This document shows positions 13,786 through 21,684 of a stretch of DNA of 21,886 bases, one piece after another (positions within the stretch are counted from its first letter, which is position 1; the number at the start of each line of letters is the position of its first letter). The notes under the pieces are model-generated. The model did no database searches. It was not told where the DNA came from and saw only the letters and a program-made list of their open reading frames with translations. The position numbers were made by a program, and so were the translations under genes. The DNA lies in NCBI GenBank assembly GCA_027002315.1, contig JALWZV010000031.1:1-21886 (forward strand), read 5' to 3'. Origin of the DNA: Candidatus Roizmanbacteria bacterium (GTDB lineage Bacteria > Patescibacteriota > Microgenomatia > UBA1406 > GWC2-37-13).

Positions 13786-16700
13786 CTATTCTCCCTTATC
13801 TTTAAGTTTGTTTATGATGTCCTCTAAACCGTTGCCTTGAGAAGAGTTTTCAGCCTGCGGTTTTTTATCTTGAGACATACCTTCTTGATTTAGTAAGCTA
13901 TCTATCTTTTGTTTTTCTCCCTCTTGTTTCTCAGTATCTTGAGTTTGTTGAGTTTCTGTTTCATCAACCTTAGTTTGATCTTTTTTCTGAGCCTCTTCTT
14001 TGCCCTCATTCTTTTCCTTCTCTTCATCTTTACCTTCTGCATCCTCTGATAGCTCCATCTTCATCTCCATAGTCTTAGCTTTGGCCTTCTTTTTTTGTTG
14101 TTGCACATCAACAAACTCTTCTTCCTCACTTTCTTTCTTAACTTTTTCTCTAATCTCTTTCTCTTTCTCAATAATCTGCCTTGTGCTCTTAGCAGCCTCA
14201 AGCTTAGCTTTGAGGTAAGCAATTAGTTGTTCAGGAGAGAGGTTGTTTATCATAAACGCAGGGATGATATAACTTATCTGGTCCAGAGCTTCATCTTTAA
14301 GTTTAGGATCATCAGATAATAATTTATTTAAGACATTTGTGATAAACACAACGTCATTATTAACCCAGTCCTCTCTTGATTTTATGTTTTCTGATACCGG
14401 AACCTCTCCTTTTTCATATTGGTTCATCCACATCTGTCTAACATCTTCATACTCTTCTATTGAGACTCCCTCTGGCATCTGAATTACCTTATCGATGTTC
14501 TGCTCAGGAGCCTTTATTACATCCAACTGAGTTTTGACAATTCTTCTAATCACTTTCTTATCAGCACCGGTGTCTTTAGCGACTTTGTCCACAATCTTAT
14601 CTTCTTTCTCTTTACTAACAGCACCTTGTTTTTGCTTGGCTGTGGTTACAACAGAGGATAGAACTTTTCTAACAGTGTTCTTTTCTGTATTTGTTTTTGT
14701 AGCGATCTCTTCAACAGTTGTGTCTTGTAAAACATCGTCAATGTTTTGAATATTTACTCGTTTAACAATTTCATGTGCAACACTTAATATAGTTAATACC
14801 ATGTCTTTTCCAACATTAGTTTGGGTTGCTATGTTATTTACAGTTTGTTCCTCTTGTGTAATCTTATGTACTTCGGACACAACATCGAGCTTCTTTTCTG
14901 TTGTCTCAACAAGTTGTTTTAAAGATGAGACCACCTTAACGACCTCCTCACGTTTGGAGTTTGATAATTGAGCTACTTTGGTTACAGACTTGAATGGTTG
15001 TGTGTTAACAGCTTGTGGCATATTCTTTACAATAACCTGAACCTTATCTTCTGGAACGCCCGAGTTTTTGGATATTTTGGTTATAACTTCCTTGTTTTGA
15101 GCGATGTTGCTGAAGAAATTATTAGTTGTGTTTTGCACCTGAGATACAGGGGCATTTGTCTGTGTAGAGACTATATGTGTAACTGGTTGAAGAGCTGGTG
15201 TCTGTTGTACGAACTTTTCTCTCTCACGGAGTTGTTCGTGTTTGGAAGAGGAGATTACAGACAGAACATGCTGTGCAACCTTGTCATTTTTCATCGAACG
15301 AGAGAATAGTTCGTTCTTTATTAACATATACTGTCGTTTTTCTTCTTTGGTTTGTGCTCGTGCTGGGTTCTTAAGCATCTCTATCTGAGTTCTGAATGTG
15401 TCTCTATATTGCTTATCTGTTTCTAGTCGAGCTATATCTTTAAGACTACTAACTCGCATATTTAACGATCTAACAATGTCTTGAGTCTTTTCTTTCTTAA
15501 TTTCTTGTGCGGTGTAGAACTTTATCTTTGTTGTCTCTGATACTTTAGTTGTGTCGGAAATTTTTTGCACCTGAGGCTGTCCAGTACCAAACGAAGGTAA
15601 AATAGGAGTAGGTGGTTTTGGTGACGGTCCATGAGGTTTTGCTAATTTGTCGTATGCAGAAAGCAGGAAATTTTTAATTGCAACAACGTTGTCACAACAA
15701 TCGTTTCTGAATATTCTCAACAACCACCAAGGGAAGAAAATGACAGACCAAAGCATAATTAGGGTGAGAATGTACTCAACGAAGGTGTCCACGTAATTTG
15801 CGCTGTTTAGTATCTGTAGGTGTTGAGCTGGACCTCCGTAGAGAATGTTCGTTGCTGTTGGGAAAACATAACCAAGCGGCAAATTTCTACGGCTAAAGTT
15901 AAAAACGAATGGAATTCCTGCCTTCCAAAGTGCTGCAGTTGCTCCTAAAAATAGTGCAAACAGTGGTCCATAAAACAACCATTGAAAGAACACACCAATC
16001 CAAATATAACCTGTGTTCCTAATGAGAGGGAAAGGTAGTAAAATAGCTAGAAATGGGGATACAAAAAGTAAAAACCACAACAAAACCTTTCTTAACAGAA
16101 GCATTATTCCCATAACATAATATGTGACATTTGTGATTTTTAAGAGGAATAACTCAGCCTGTACTGATTCTTGAACACGTAGATTTAGATCGCGATAACC
16201 TACAAAGTCGATGTAATTTTGTTCTGTACTGTGCCCCGAGGCAAAGTAGATGTTAAACAGATCTTGTCCTCCATATTTTTCTATAAAGAATCTCATTGAG
16301 ACCTCCGATATTTGTATGAGCGCTATTACTATACTTGCAGAGAACACAGCGTAGAGTAACACCATTATCACCTTAAAGACCTTTGGCCACACAGTGATTT
16401 TATTTGAGTACTCGGATCTTTTAGCTACTATTATAAATAAACCGCTGATAGCGGCTACCAAAAGAATAAGAAAAATTGTTACATTTTCTGAACCTTTCCA
16501 AATTTCGTATAGTTTAGGGTGATTATCTATAGGAGAGTTATGCAAAACCCAGTAAATAAATTGTCTTGCGCGCTCGTCTGCTTTTCCTTGAGCTGTTATC
16601 TCTGGATCTTCTACCCAGAGATGATTAACATTGGGAGCCTTTTTCCAGTCCTCAACTTTTGTAACACATTTTTCTCCACGTGCTGAATAAATTGGGTTTA

Positions 16701-16881
16701 AAGGTGTTGGACAACCGCCTACGATGGGGTCCTGAAGAAGACCTGAGTAATAAGGAAAGTTGTTTTCCGCACTCACTGTTTTAGGACTAGTAAAAGTAAG
16801 AGCAAAAACACCAGTAATTACAATAATTGCAGATAATAATCCTAAAATTATTTTTCTGGACGCCCGAACCCTGTTTTGCAT
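13786..16881 (-). CDS. VirB6/TrbL-like polytopic membrane protein with long cytoplasmic tail
   Basis: A 1031-residue envelope protein. A signal-like helix (about 9-30) is followed by an extracytoplasmic segment with two cysteines (58, 72), membrane helices near 133-153, 168-190, 250-288 (two), 291-318 and 367-391, and an aromatic Gly-rich loop between the last two. This layout resembles VirB6/TrbL-type channel proteins of type IV systems as found in Patescibacteria; assignment is by architecture, not by a diagnostic motif. The remaining roughly 630 residues are hydrophilic: a Pro-rich linker, four similar about 30-residue helix-turn-helix-like units (near 594-625, 678-708, 720-750, 759-790), then a Lys/Glu-rich disordered end. 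It starts one base after the stop of the LPKTG gene, so the two are translationally coupled. Pilin-like genes lie at 21149 and 21685. Confidence 0.72.
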   Translation of the reverse strand: MQNRVRASRKIILGLLSAIIVITGVFALTFTSPKTVSAENNFPYYSGLLQDPIVGGCPTPLNPIYSARGEKCVTKVEDWKKAPNVNHLWVEDPEITAQGKADERARQFIYWVLHNSPIDNHPKLYEIWKGSENVTIFLILLVAAISGLFIIVAKRSEYSNKITVWPKVFKVIMVLLYAVFSASIVIALIQISEVSMRFFIEKYGGQDLFNIYFASGHSTEQNYIDFVGYRDLNLRVQESVQAELFLLKITNVTYYVMGIMLLLRKVLLWFLLFVSPFLAILLPFPLIRNTGYIWIGVFFQWLFYGPLFALFLGATAALWKAGIPFVFNFSRRNLPLGYVFPTATNILYGGPAQHLQILNSANYVDTFVEYILTLIMLWSVIFFPWWLLRIFRNDCCDNVVAIKNFLLSAYDKLAKPHGPSPKPPTPILPSFGTGQPQVQKISDTTKVSETTKIKFYTAQEIKKEKTQDIVRSLNMRVSSLKDIARLETDKQYRDTFRTQIEMLKNPARAQTKEEKRQYMLIKNELFSRSMKNDKVAQHVLSVISSSKHEQLREREKFVQQTPALQPVTHIVSTQTNAPVSQVQNTTNNFFSNIAQNKEVITKISKNSGVPEDKVQVIVKNMPQAVNTQPFKSVTKVAQLSNSKREEVVKVVSSLKQLVETTEKKLDVVSEVHKITQEEQTVNNIATQTNVGKDMVLTILSVAHEIVKRVNIQNIDDVLQDTTVEEIATKTNTEKNTVRKVLSSVVTTAKQKQGAVSKEKEDKIVDKVAKDTGADKKVIRRIVKTQLDVIKAPEQNIDKVIQMPEGVSIEEYEDVRQMWMNQYEKGEVPVSENIKSREDWVNNDVVFITNVLNKLLSDDPKLKDEALDQISYIIPAFMINNLSPEQLIAYLKAKLEAAKSTRQIIEKEKEIREKVKKESEEEEFVDVQQQKKKAKAKTMEMKMELSEDAEGKDEEKEKNEGKEEAQKKDQTKVDETETQQTQDTEKQEGEKQKIDSLLNQEGMSQDKKPQAENSSQGNGLEDIINKLKDKGE

Positions 16882-16882
16882 C

Positions 16883-17503
16883 TTAAGAGAACTTCTTAAT
16901 GATTATAAATGGAATGGAAAGAACCATTAAAGCTACACCTAAATATTGAAAAGTTTTTCTAGTTCGTGTGCTTCCAGTTTTTGGTAAAGCTGTTGGAGTT
17001 GGTGGAACTGGTGTGCTAGTCGATCCGGGCGGGGGTGTGTTTGTTGGAGTTGCATTGGGCGGAGGAGTTGGTGTATCTGTTGGTGACTCTGGTGCCCAGA
17101 GTACACACAGTTGACTTTCTCCTGGAGCTGTAGCAATAAGTTTGAACCTAACGTAGGCAAAAACTCCAGCACCAGAGAATGGTGTTTGGCTTTCTCCTGT
17201 AATTAACAATTTTCCTCCTCCTAGTTGTTGAGCGGACACAACTGGAAATGTGTTACCTGGAGTAATTCCTTCGTATTCTAGATATTCAGTTTCGTAGGTC
17301 ATTCCTATTTGAATTGAGGTTAAACTTTCTCCTTGAGTGTCAATATTAATAATAAAGTCATAGCTTTCACCTCGAGTTAGTTCACCACTTGGAGCGATTA
17401 GATCGAACTGTGTGGCTAAAACAACTGATCTTAGGGGGAGGGAGAACAGTGTAATAAAGAAAACTGCAATTATAGAAATAAGAAACTTAAACTTATTTTG
17501 CAT
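16883..17503 (-). CDS. Cohesin-like surface protein with LPKTG tail
   Basis: A 206-residue exported protein. Signal peptide about 1-31; a beta-sandwich domain (about 33-137) with the look of a cohesin or related module (SGELTRGESYDFIINI, LTSIQIGMTYETEYLEYEGI, GAGVFAYVRFKLIA); a Thr/Pro-rich stalk (138-172); then LPKTG (173-177), a hydrophobic helix (186-202) and a KK tail. The last three elements are exactly a sortase sorting signal. No sortase is in the window, and the helix could equally act as a plain anchor. Its stop is one base from the ATG of the VirB6-like gene, so they form an operon. The promoter TTGTCA-17-TAATAT is six bases before the ATG, which predicts a leaderless mRNA. Confidence 0.8.
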   Translation of the reverse strand: MQNKFKFLISIIAVFFITLFSLPLRSVVLATQFDLIAPSGELTRGESYDFIINIDTQGESLTSIQIGMTYETEYLEYEGITPGNTFPVVSAQQLGGGKLLITGESQTPFSGAGVFAYVRFKLIATAPGESQLCVLWAPESPTDTPTPPPNATPTNTPPPGSTSTPVPPTPTALPKTGSTRTRKTFQYLGVALMVLSIPFIIIKKFS

Positions 17504-17509
17504 ACTCTA

Positions 17510-17538
17510 ATATTAAAGTATATTTTCATTCTTGACAA
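17510..17538 (-). promoter_or_regulatory. Promoter of the LPKTG/VirB6-like operon
   Basis: On the minus strand TTGTCA (17533-17538), 17 bases, TAATAT (17510-17515), six bases before the ATG. Its -35 overlaps the -35 of the divergent promoter by five of six bases. Confidence 0.75.
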
Positions 17539-17561
17539 GGGTCTATTTATTAATGTAGTAT
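17532..17561 (+). promoter_or_regulatory. Promoter of the 638-residue secreted protein gene
   Basis: TTGACA (17532-17537), 18 bases, TAGTAT (17556-17561), nine bases before the ATG. The shared -35 means RNA polymerase can occupy only one direction at a time. Confidence 0.75.
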
Positions 17562-17570
17562 GAATTTATT

Positions 17571-19487
17571 ATGAAAAAAATAACTAAAGCCTTATTAACC
17601 TCTTTTTTCTTTTTATTAACAGCCTTTAGTGTTTTATCCACAAAGACTTATGCCATAGATCCGGCGCAGAGTCAGCACTGGGTGTGTTTAGATGCTAAAA
17701 GGTGCGATAAGGCAGGAGCAAATTGTTCAGGGAAAGGACGTGCCGTTCACAGAGCAAAACTTTCTCCAGATGGAAAACTTCCTCACAACGAGCAGAATTT
17801 CATAGTTGAATGTATAGAACTCCCAGATGGACCTATATGTACAACCGGTAACCTAGGAGTTACGACTGGAGATATTGGTCAAGTCGAAGGGGTTTTACCT
17901 GGAGATGCTGGTGATTTTAGCAGGATAGGGTTTAAGTTTGAAGGATTATTTCAGAATGATGGAACGACGGCGGTGACACAACCAGTACAAAGTGATGCGG
18001 GAGGAAGCTTTGTTGTTAGTCCTAGTTTGGAATGGCAAAGTTCAACAACTAGAGGATATGACCTAAAGTTTTTTGCGATTAGTTTTTTTGATCCACAGGT
18101 TAATACTGGCGGTGGAGGTGGTGATCAAAATGCAACTTTTGATTTTGAGAACGCAAATGAGGATTGTGAGTCTATAAGATGGGACCCTTTTGGGGTTGCG
18201 TTTGATGCAAGAACTCTTGAGCCATTAAACACAACAACAGTGACGATAATGAAGAAAAATCTTGTGACGAGCACATATAACAAATTAATTCTTACTGGAG
18301 TGACCAATCCATACGTTACGAAAGAGGACGGGGGATTTAGTTTTGTGGTTCCGAATGGAACATACAGGTTAGATTTTTTAAAGTCTAATTATGAGCTTGC
18401 TACTCAGGAAGCAGCTGTTCATCCAAATTGGAAGTATATTTACTCAGATCTTTACTTTGGTGATGACATAATTGAGAACGGAACAATTACCCATAATGAT
18501 GCTCCTTTGTCTCCAAAAGGTGTTAGTGCAAGTACTCCAGCTACTCGCATGAACCTAAATATTTACTTAGAAAAAGCAACAGGAGATACTATTGTTGAAG
18601 GTAGACTTTCTCACCCATTTTCAGCTATAAATGTTTATACAACTGTGATGCAGGGAGGATCTCCAACAAAAGGAAGATTACTGGAAGGTAAACACACTGA
18701 CAAGTCTGGTCGTTTCAAGTTTGTGGTAGCAAGTACAGATTTGGCCGATGATGAGTCATGTTGTTTCCTAACATATCACAAGGAAGATCTACGTGGAGAC
18801 TTAACTAAATTTATTAAGGATAGTAAGCCTGAGGCTCGGAAAGATGGTTTAGTTTCCAAATTTATGGCTCATGTCAAAGGCCTGTTTAGACATGATGTTG
18901 ATGCGCAGATGCATGAGGGAACCTTCTCTTTTAGTCCAATCTTAAATTATATAGAGGGTTATGCTTATGATGCTAATGGAAAAGCGATGCCGAACGCTAA
19001 GGTGGAGATTTATCTCAAATCCGCAACTTATCCTTATTATCAGACTGTTACCGATGAGAAAGGGTATTTTAAGATAAACTCAGAACATCTACCGTTTATG
19101 CCTTATACAATAAAGTATGTTTCTAAGACTGGACAATTTGTGAACACAACAACATCTAAGTTTTTAAGCGATAATAAAGAGTACATAACTCAAAACAAGA
19201 TTCAAACATTAGTTTATAAATCGTCCACAGGTGTAAAACCAAAGCACCATCCAAAAACAACCTTAACTCCAAAAATAACAGAACAGATGGGATCAAAAAA
19301 TGGAAAAGGTAAGAATATTAGTGGATATCCAAATGGCTCGTCTTCTAAAAAGGGCGTTGTTGGATCCACAATACAGAATAACTTTATGCTTGTTGTAGGG
19401 ATAATTATTTTGATCATACTTGGAGTAATTGTTGCAGGTTTAGGCATCTATCTTTATAAAAAGAAGTCTCAAGACAATGTGATATAA
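17571..19487 (+). CDS. Large secreted beta-sandwich protein with C-terminal anchor
   Basis: A 638-residue exported protein: signal peptide (about 1-28, ending KTYA), an N-terminal Cys-rich part (CLDAKRCDKAGANC), a Gly-rich linker (near 183-187), then three segments resembling carboxypeptidase-regulatory/transthyretin-like domains: about 204-290 (FGVAFDARTLEPL...EDGGFSFVVPNGTYRL), 340-400 (VEGRL...TDKSGRFKFVV) and 460-540 (IEGYAYDANGKAMPNAKVEI...TDEKGYFKI). A low-complexity Lys/Thr/Gly stalk precedes a membrane helix (about 606-628) and a KKK tail. It probably projects from the cell surface in adhesion or as part of an envelope assembly; this is inferred from architecture. It is divergent from, and shares a promoter region with, the LPKTG/VirB6-like operon. 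Confidence 0.82.
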   Translation: MKKITKALLTSFFFLLTAFSVLSTKTYAIDPAQSQHWVCLDAKRCDKAGANCSGKGRAVHRAKLSPDGKLPHNEQNFIVECIELPDGPICTTGNLGVTTGDIGQVEGVLPGDAGDFSRIGFKFEGLFQNDGTTAVTQPVQSDAGGSFVVSPSLEWQSSTTRGYDLKFFAISFFDPQVNTGGGGGDQNATFDFENANEDCESIRWDPFGVAFDARTLEPLNTTTVTIMKKNLVTSTYNKLILTGVTNPYVTKEDGGFSFVVPNGTYRLDFLKSNYELATQEAAVHPNWKYIYSDLYFGDDIIENGTITHNDAPLSPKGVSASTPATRMNLNIYLEKATGDTIVEGRLSHPFSAINVYTTVMQGGSPTKGRLLEGKHTDKSGRFKFVVASTDLADDESCCFLTYHKEDLRGDLTKFIKDSKPEARKDGLVSKFMAHVKGLFRHDVDAQMHEGTFSFSPILNYIEGYAYDANGKAMPNAKVEIYLKSATYPYYQTVTDEKGYFKINSEHLPFMPYTIKYVSKTGQFVNTTTSKFLSDNKEYITQNKIQTLVYKSSTGVKPKHHPKTTLTPKITEQMGSKNGKGKNISGYPNGSSSKKGVVGSTIQNNFMLVVGIIILIILGVIVAGLGIYLYKKKSQDNVI

Positions 19488-19566
19488 AAGAAGGGAGAGT
19501 GATTTAGAGGTAACTTCAGTATAGAATGTTGTCTATAGTCGGTGGTGTTTATATACTTCTTGTCTT

Positions 19567-19572
19567 TATAAT
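19567..19572 (+). promoter_or_regulatory. -10 box of comM
   Basis: TATAAT eight bases before the ATG at 19581, with no SD and only a poor -35. Confidence 0.55.
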
Positions 19573-19580
19573 TTCTTCTC

Positions 19581-21101
19581 ATGTTGGTCAAGGTTTTTTC
19601 TGGAGCCGTTGTTGGTTTAGAAGGTATACTAATAGAGGTTGAGGTTGATGTGGCGTCTAAAGGATTTCCTGTTTTTACGGTGGTAGGGTTGCCTAATAAA
19701 GCAATAGATGAGGCTAAAGATAGAGTAAGGACGGCATTAAACAATACCTCGTTTGAGATGCCTGGTTCACGATTAACCATCAATCTTGCTCCGGCAAATA
19801 TTCCAAAAGAAGGCTCAAGCTTTGATTTACCAATGGCTATCGGTATACTTGCTTCTTCCGGGAAGTTGTCTAAAAAGATGTTTTATAACAGTTTGTTTAT
19901 AGGAGAACTTTCTTTGGAGGGTAGCTTAAGACCTGTTCCTGGTGTGCTTCCTATAATTTTGATGGCAAGGAAACAAGGGCTCAAAAATATTTTTTTACCT
20001 TATGAGAATTTAAAGGAGGCGTCATTGGTTAACGGCATTAATATTTTTCCTGTTAAAAAATTATCAGAGCTTGTGTTTCACCTAAATAGAGTTAATCCTA
20101 TTTCTGTAGCTAAATCTAAGAATATATCTACTTCTAAAATCACAGATTATGAGTTTGACTTTTCTGAGATACAAGGCCAATATAAGGCTAAGAGAGCTTT
20201 AGAGATAGCTGCGGCTGGTTTTCATAACGTTCATATGAAGGGGGTTCCAGGAGCGGGAAAAACTTTGTTATCAAGATCCTTTCCATCGATCCTGCCTCCA
20301 ATGAGAAGAGAGGAGATCTTAGAGGTTTCTAAAATATACTCTGTTGCTGGTATGTTGCGTGATAATAAAGGATATATTAAAACAAGGCCCTTTAGGTCTC
20401 CTCATCACACAGTTTCACGTGTTGGTTTGATTGGTGGCGGAAGCAAGCCGAGACCAGGAGAGATATCATTGGCACATCGGGGTGTCTTATTTTTAGATGA
20501 GTTTCCAGAGTTTCCACGTTCAACACTGGAAGCATTAAGGCAACCTCTAGAAGATGGCGTTGTTACGATTTCAAGAGCTTTGGGAAGCTTGACTTTTCCA
20601 GCACGCTTTCTTTTAATTGCTGCCTCTAATCCTTGTCCTTGTGGATATCTTGGTCATCCAACTCGAGCATGTACCTGCACTCCTTATGAGATAGCTCGTT
20701 ATAGGAAGAAACTATCAGGACCAGTTTTGGATAGGATAGACTTACACATAATCGTTCCTCCTGTAGAGCAGAAGGATATTAATAAAAAAACCAAAGCTGA
20801 GAGTAGTAAAGATATCAGAAAACGTGTTATTAAGGCACGAGAGTTGCAGATAAGACGTTTCAAGAATTATAGAATTAAGACGAATGGAGAGATGAGGTCA
20901 GCTGATGTTAAGAAGTATGTAAAGATGACAACCGACGCTGAGAGCTATTTAATCAAGGCTTTTGAAAAGTTTTCGCTCTCGGCTCGAGGTTACTTTAAGG
21001 TGATTAAGGTTGCACAAACAATTTGCGATTTGGAAAGTAAGAATGTTATAAACATGTCTCATATATCAGAGGCGTTAAGTTTTAGGAATATTAATACATA
21101 A
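19581..21101 (+). CDS. comM: ComM/YifB family AAA+ ATPase (Mg-chelatase-like)
   Basis: A 506-residue protein of full family length. In other bacteria ComM is a hexameric helicase that drives branch migration during natural transformation. Domains in order: N-terminal ChlI-type fold (1-165; GLPNKAIDEAKDRVRTAL, NLAPANIPKEGSSFDLPMAI), AAA+ core with Walker A GVPGAGKT (221-228), Walker B VLFLDE (302-307), FRSPHHTVS and GGGSKPRPGEISLAHRGVLF, a Cys cluster NPCPCGYLGHPTRACTC (350-366), and the C-terminal helical domain (SARGYFKVIKVAQTICDLE). The Cys residues fit a small metal-binding insert seen in the family. Next to pilin-like genes, it suggests DNA uptake capacity, but no ComEC or DprA is in the window. 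The promoter of the next gene begins nine bases after its stop. Confidence 0.96.
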   Translation: MLVKVFSGAVVGLEGILIEVEVDVASKGFPVFTVVGLPNKAIDEAKDRVRTALNNTSFEMPGSRLTINLAPANIPKEGSSFDLPMAIGILASSGKLSKKMFYNSLFIGELSLEGSLRPVPGVLPIILMARKQGLKNIFLPYENLKEASLVNGINIFPVKKLSELVFHLNRVNPISVAKSKNISTSKITDYEFDFSEIQGQYKAKRALEIAAAGFHNVHMKGVPGAGKTLLSRSFPSILPPMRREEILEVSKIYSVAGMLRDNKGYIKTRPFRSPHHTVSRVGLIGGGSKPRPGEISLAHRGVLFLDEFPEFPRSTLEALRQPLEDGVVTISRALGSLTFPARFLLIAASNPCPCGYLGHPTRACTCTPYEIARYRKKLSGPVLDRIDLHIIVPPVEQKDINKKTKAESSKDIRKRVIKARELQIRRFKNYRIKTNGEMRSADVKKYVKMTTDAESYLIKAFEKFSLSARGYFKVIKVAQTICDLESKNVINMSHISEALSFRNINT

Positions 21102-21110
21102 TAGCTGTGC

Positions 21111-21140
21111 TTGACAAGAAAACCTATATTGTTGTAACAT
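21111..21140 (+). promoter_or_regulatory. Promoter of pilin-like gene 1
   Basis: TTGACA (21111-21116), 18 bases, TAACAT (21135-21140), eight bases before the ATG. It has the same architecture as the promoter of copy 2. Confidence 0.75.
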
Positions 21141-21148
21141 ACTTGCAT

Positions 21149-21550
21149 ATGAAAATTGTACAAGAAATACTAACCCTTATTACAAAATCAGTGTACGCAG
21201 TTGATTATACTATAGATAAGTCATCTTTAGGCTTTACCCCTCCTGGAATGTCTGAGGTGATTACGTTTGTAATACGTGCATTTTTCGTAATTGGGGGCTT
21301 AATGGCATTGCTCTATCTTTTACTTGGAGCGCTTGCTTGGATTACATCGGGTGGAGATAAAGATAGGGTAACCAAGGCTAGAGAAAAAATACAGGCAGCA
21401 GTTATCGGATTGATTTTGATATTTGTTGTCTTAGGATTGGTGGTCCTATTAGAGAATGTTTTGAGTATAGGACTAGGTATTAGTAAACCAATTCAGTTTC
21501 CACAACTCATTCATCAATCAAATGGAGGTAGTTTCCAATACCCTCATTAA
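21149..21550 (+). CDS. TrbC/VirB2-like pilin or small two-helix membrane protein, copy 1
   Basis: A 133-residue protein; the frame is open from 21107, but the ATG at 21149 is set by the promoter and by identity with copy 2. A leader MKIVQEILTLITKSVYA ends in a V-Y-A signal-peptidase-type site, then a short block VDYTIDKSS, then LGFTPPGMSEV, two membrane helices (about 37-64 and 76-103) joined by the charged loop SGGDKDRVTKAREK, and a Pro/Gln/His-rich end. This is the plan of VirB2/TrbC-like pilins and of related small proteins abundant in Patescibacteria. With the VirB6-like protein it may belong to a type IV-like apparatus, but the fold is generic enough that another small membrane role is possible. 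Confidence 0.75.
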   Translation: MKIVQEILTLITKSVYAVDYTIDKSSLGFTPPGMSEVITFVIRAFFVIGGLMALLYLLLGALAWITSGGDKDRVTKAREKIQAAVIGLILIFVVLGLVVLLENVLSIGLGISKPIQFPQLIHQSNGGSFQYPH

Positions 21551-21591
21551 CATAGAATAATGTTAGGAGTTATATAAATAGTGTTTTATAT
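21548..21591 (+). terminator. Two weak hairpins after pilin-like gene 1
   Basis: TAACAT-AGAATA-ATGTTA (21548-21565) includes the stop codon, and an AU-rich stem TATATAAA/TTTTATATA follows. Neither is GC-rich; they may attenuate or end the transcript before copy 2. Confidence 0.35.
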
Positions 21592-21646
21592 AGACGTACA
21601 GAAAACCTTTATCTTTAACAATGATTATCGAGTTATAGAGCTTCAC

Positions 21647-21676
21647 TTGACATAAGTTATGGTGTTGTTGTAACAT
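21647..21676 (+). promoter_or_regulatory. Promoter of pilin-like gene 2
   Basis: TTGACA (21647-21652), 18 bases, TAACAT (21671-21676), eight bases before the ATG. The spacer differs from copy 1 except for its last six bases, while both hexamers are identical. Confidence 0.75.
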
Positions 21677-21684
21677 ACTTACAT

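Noticed and set aside
13786..16881. Open frames on the plus strand inside the 1031-residue gene (e.g. 14000-14218, 14534-14749, 14968-15309)
   Set aside because: They are antisense shadows with Ser/Phe/Leu-rich low-complexity translations and no promoter or SD.
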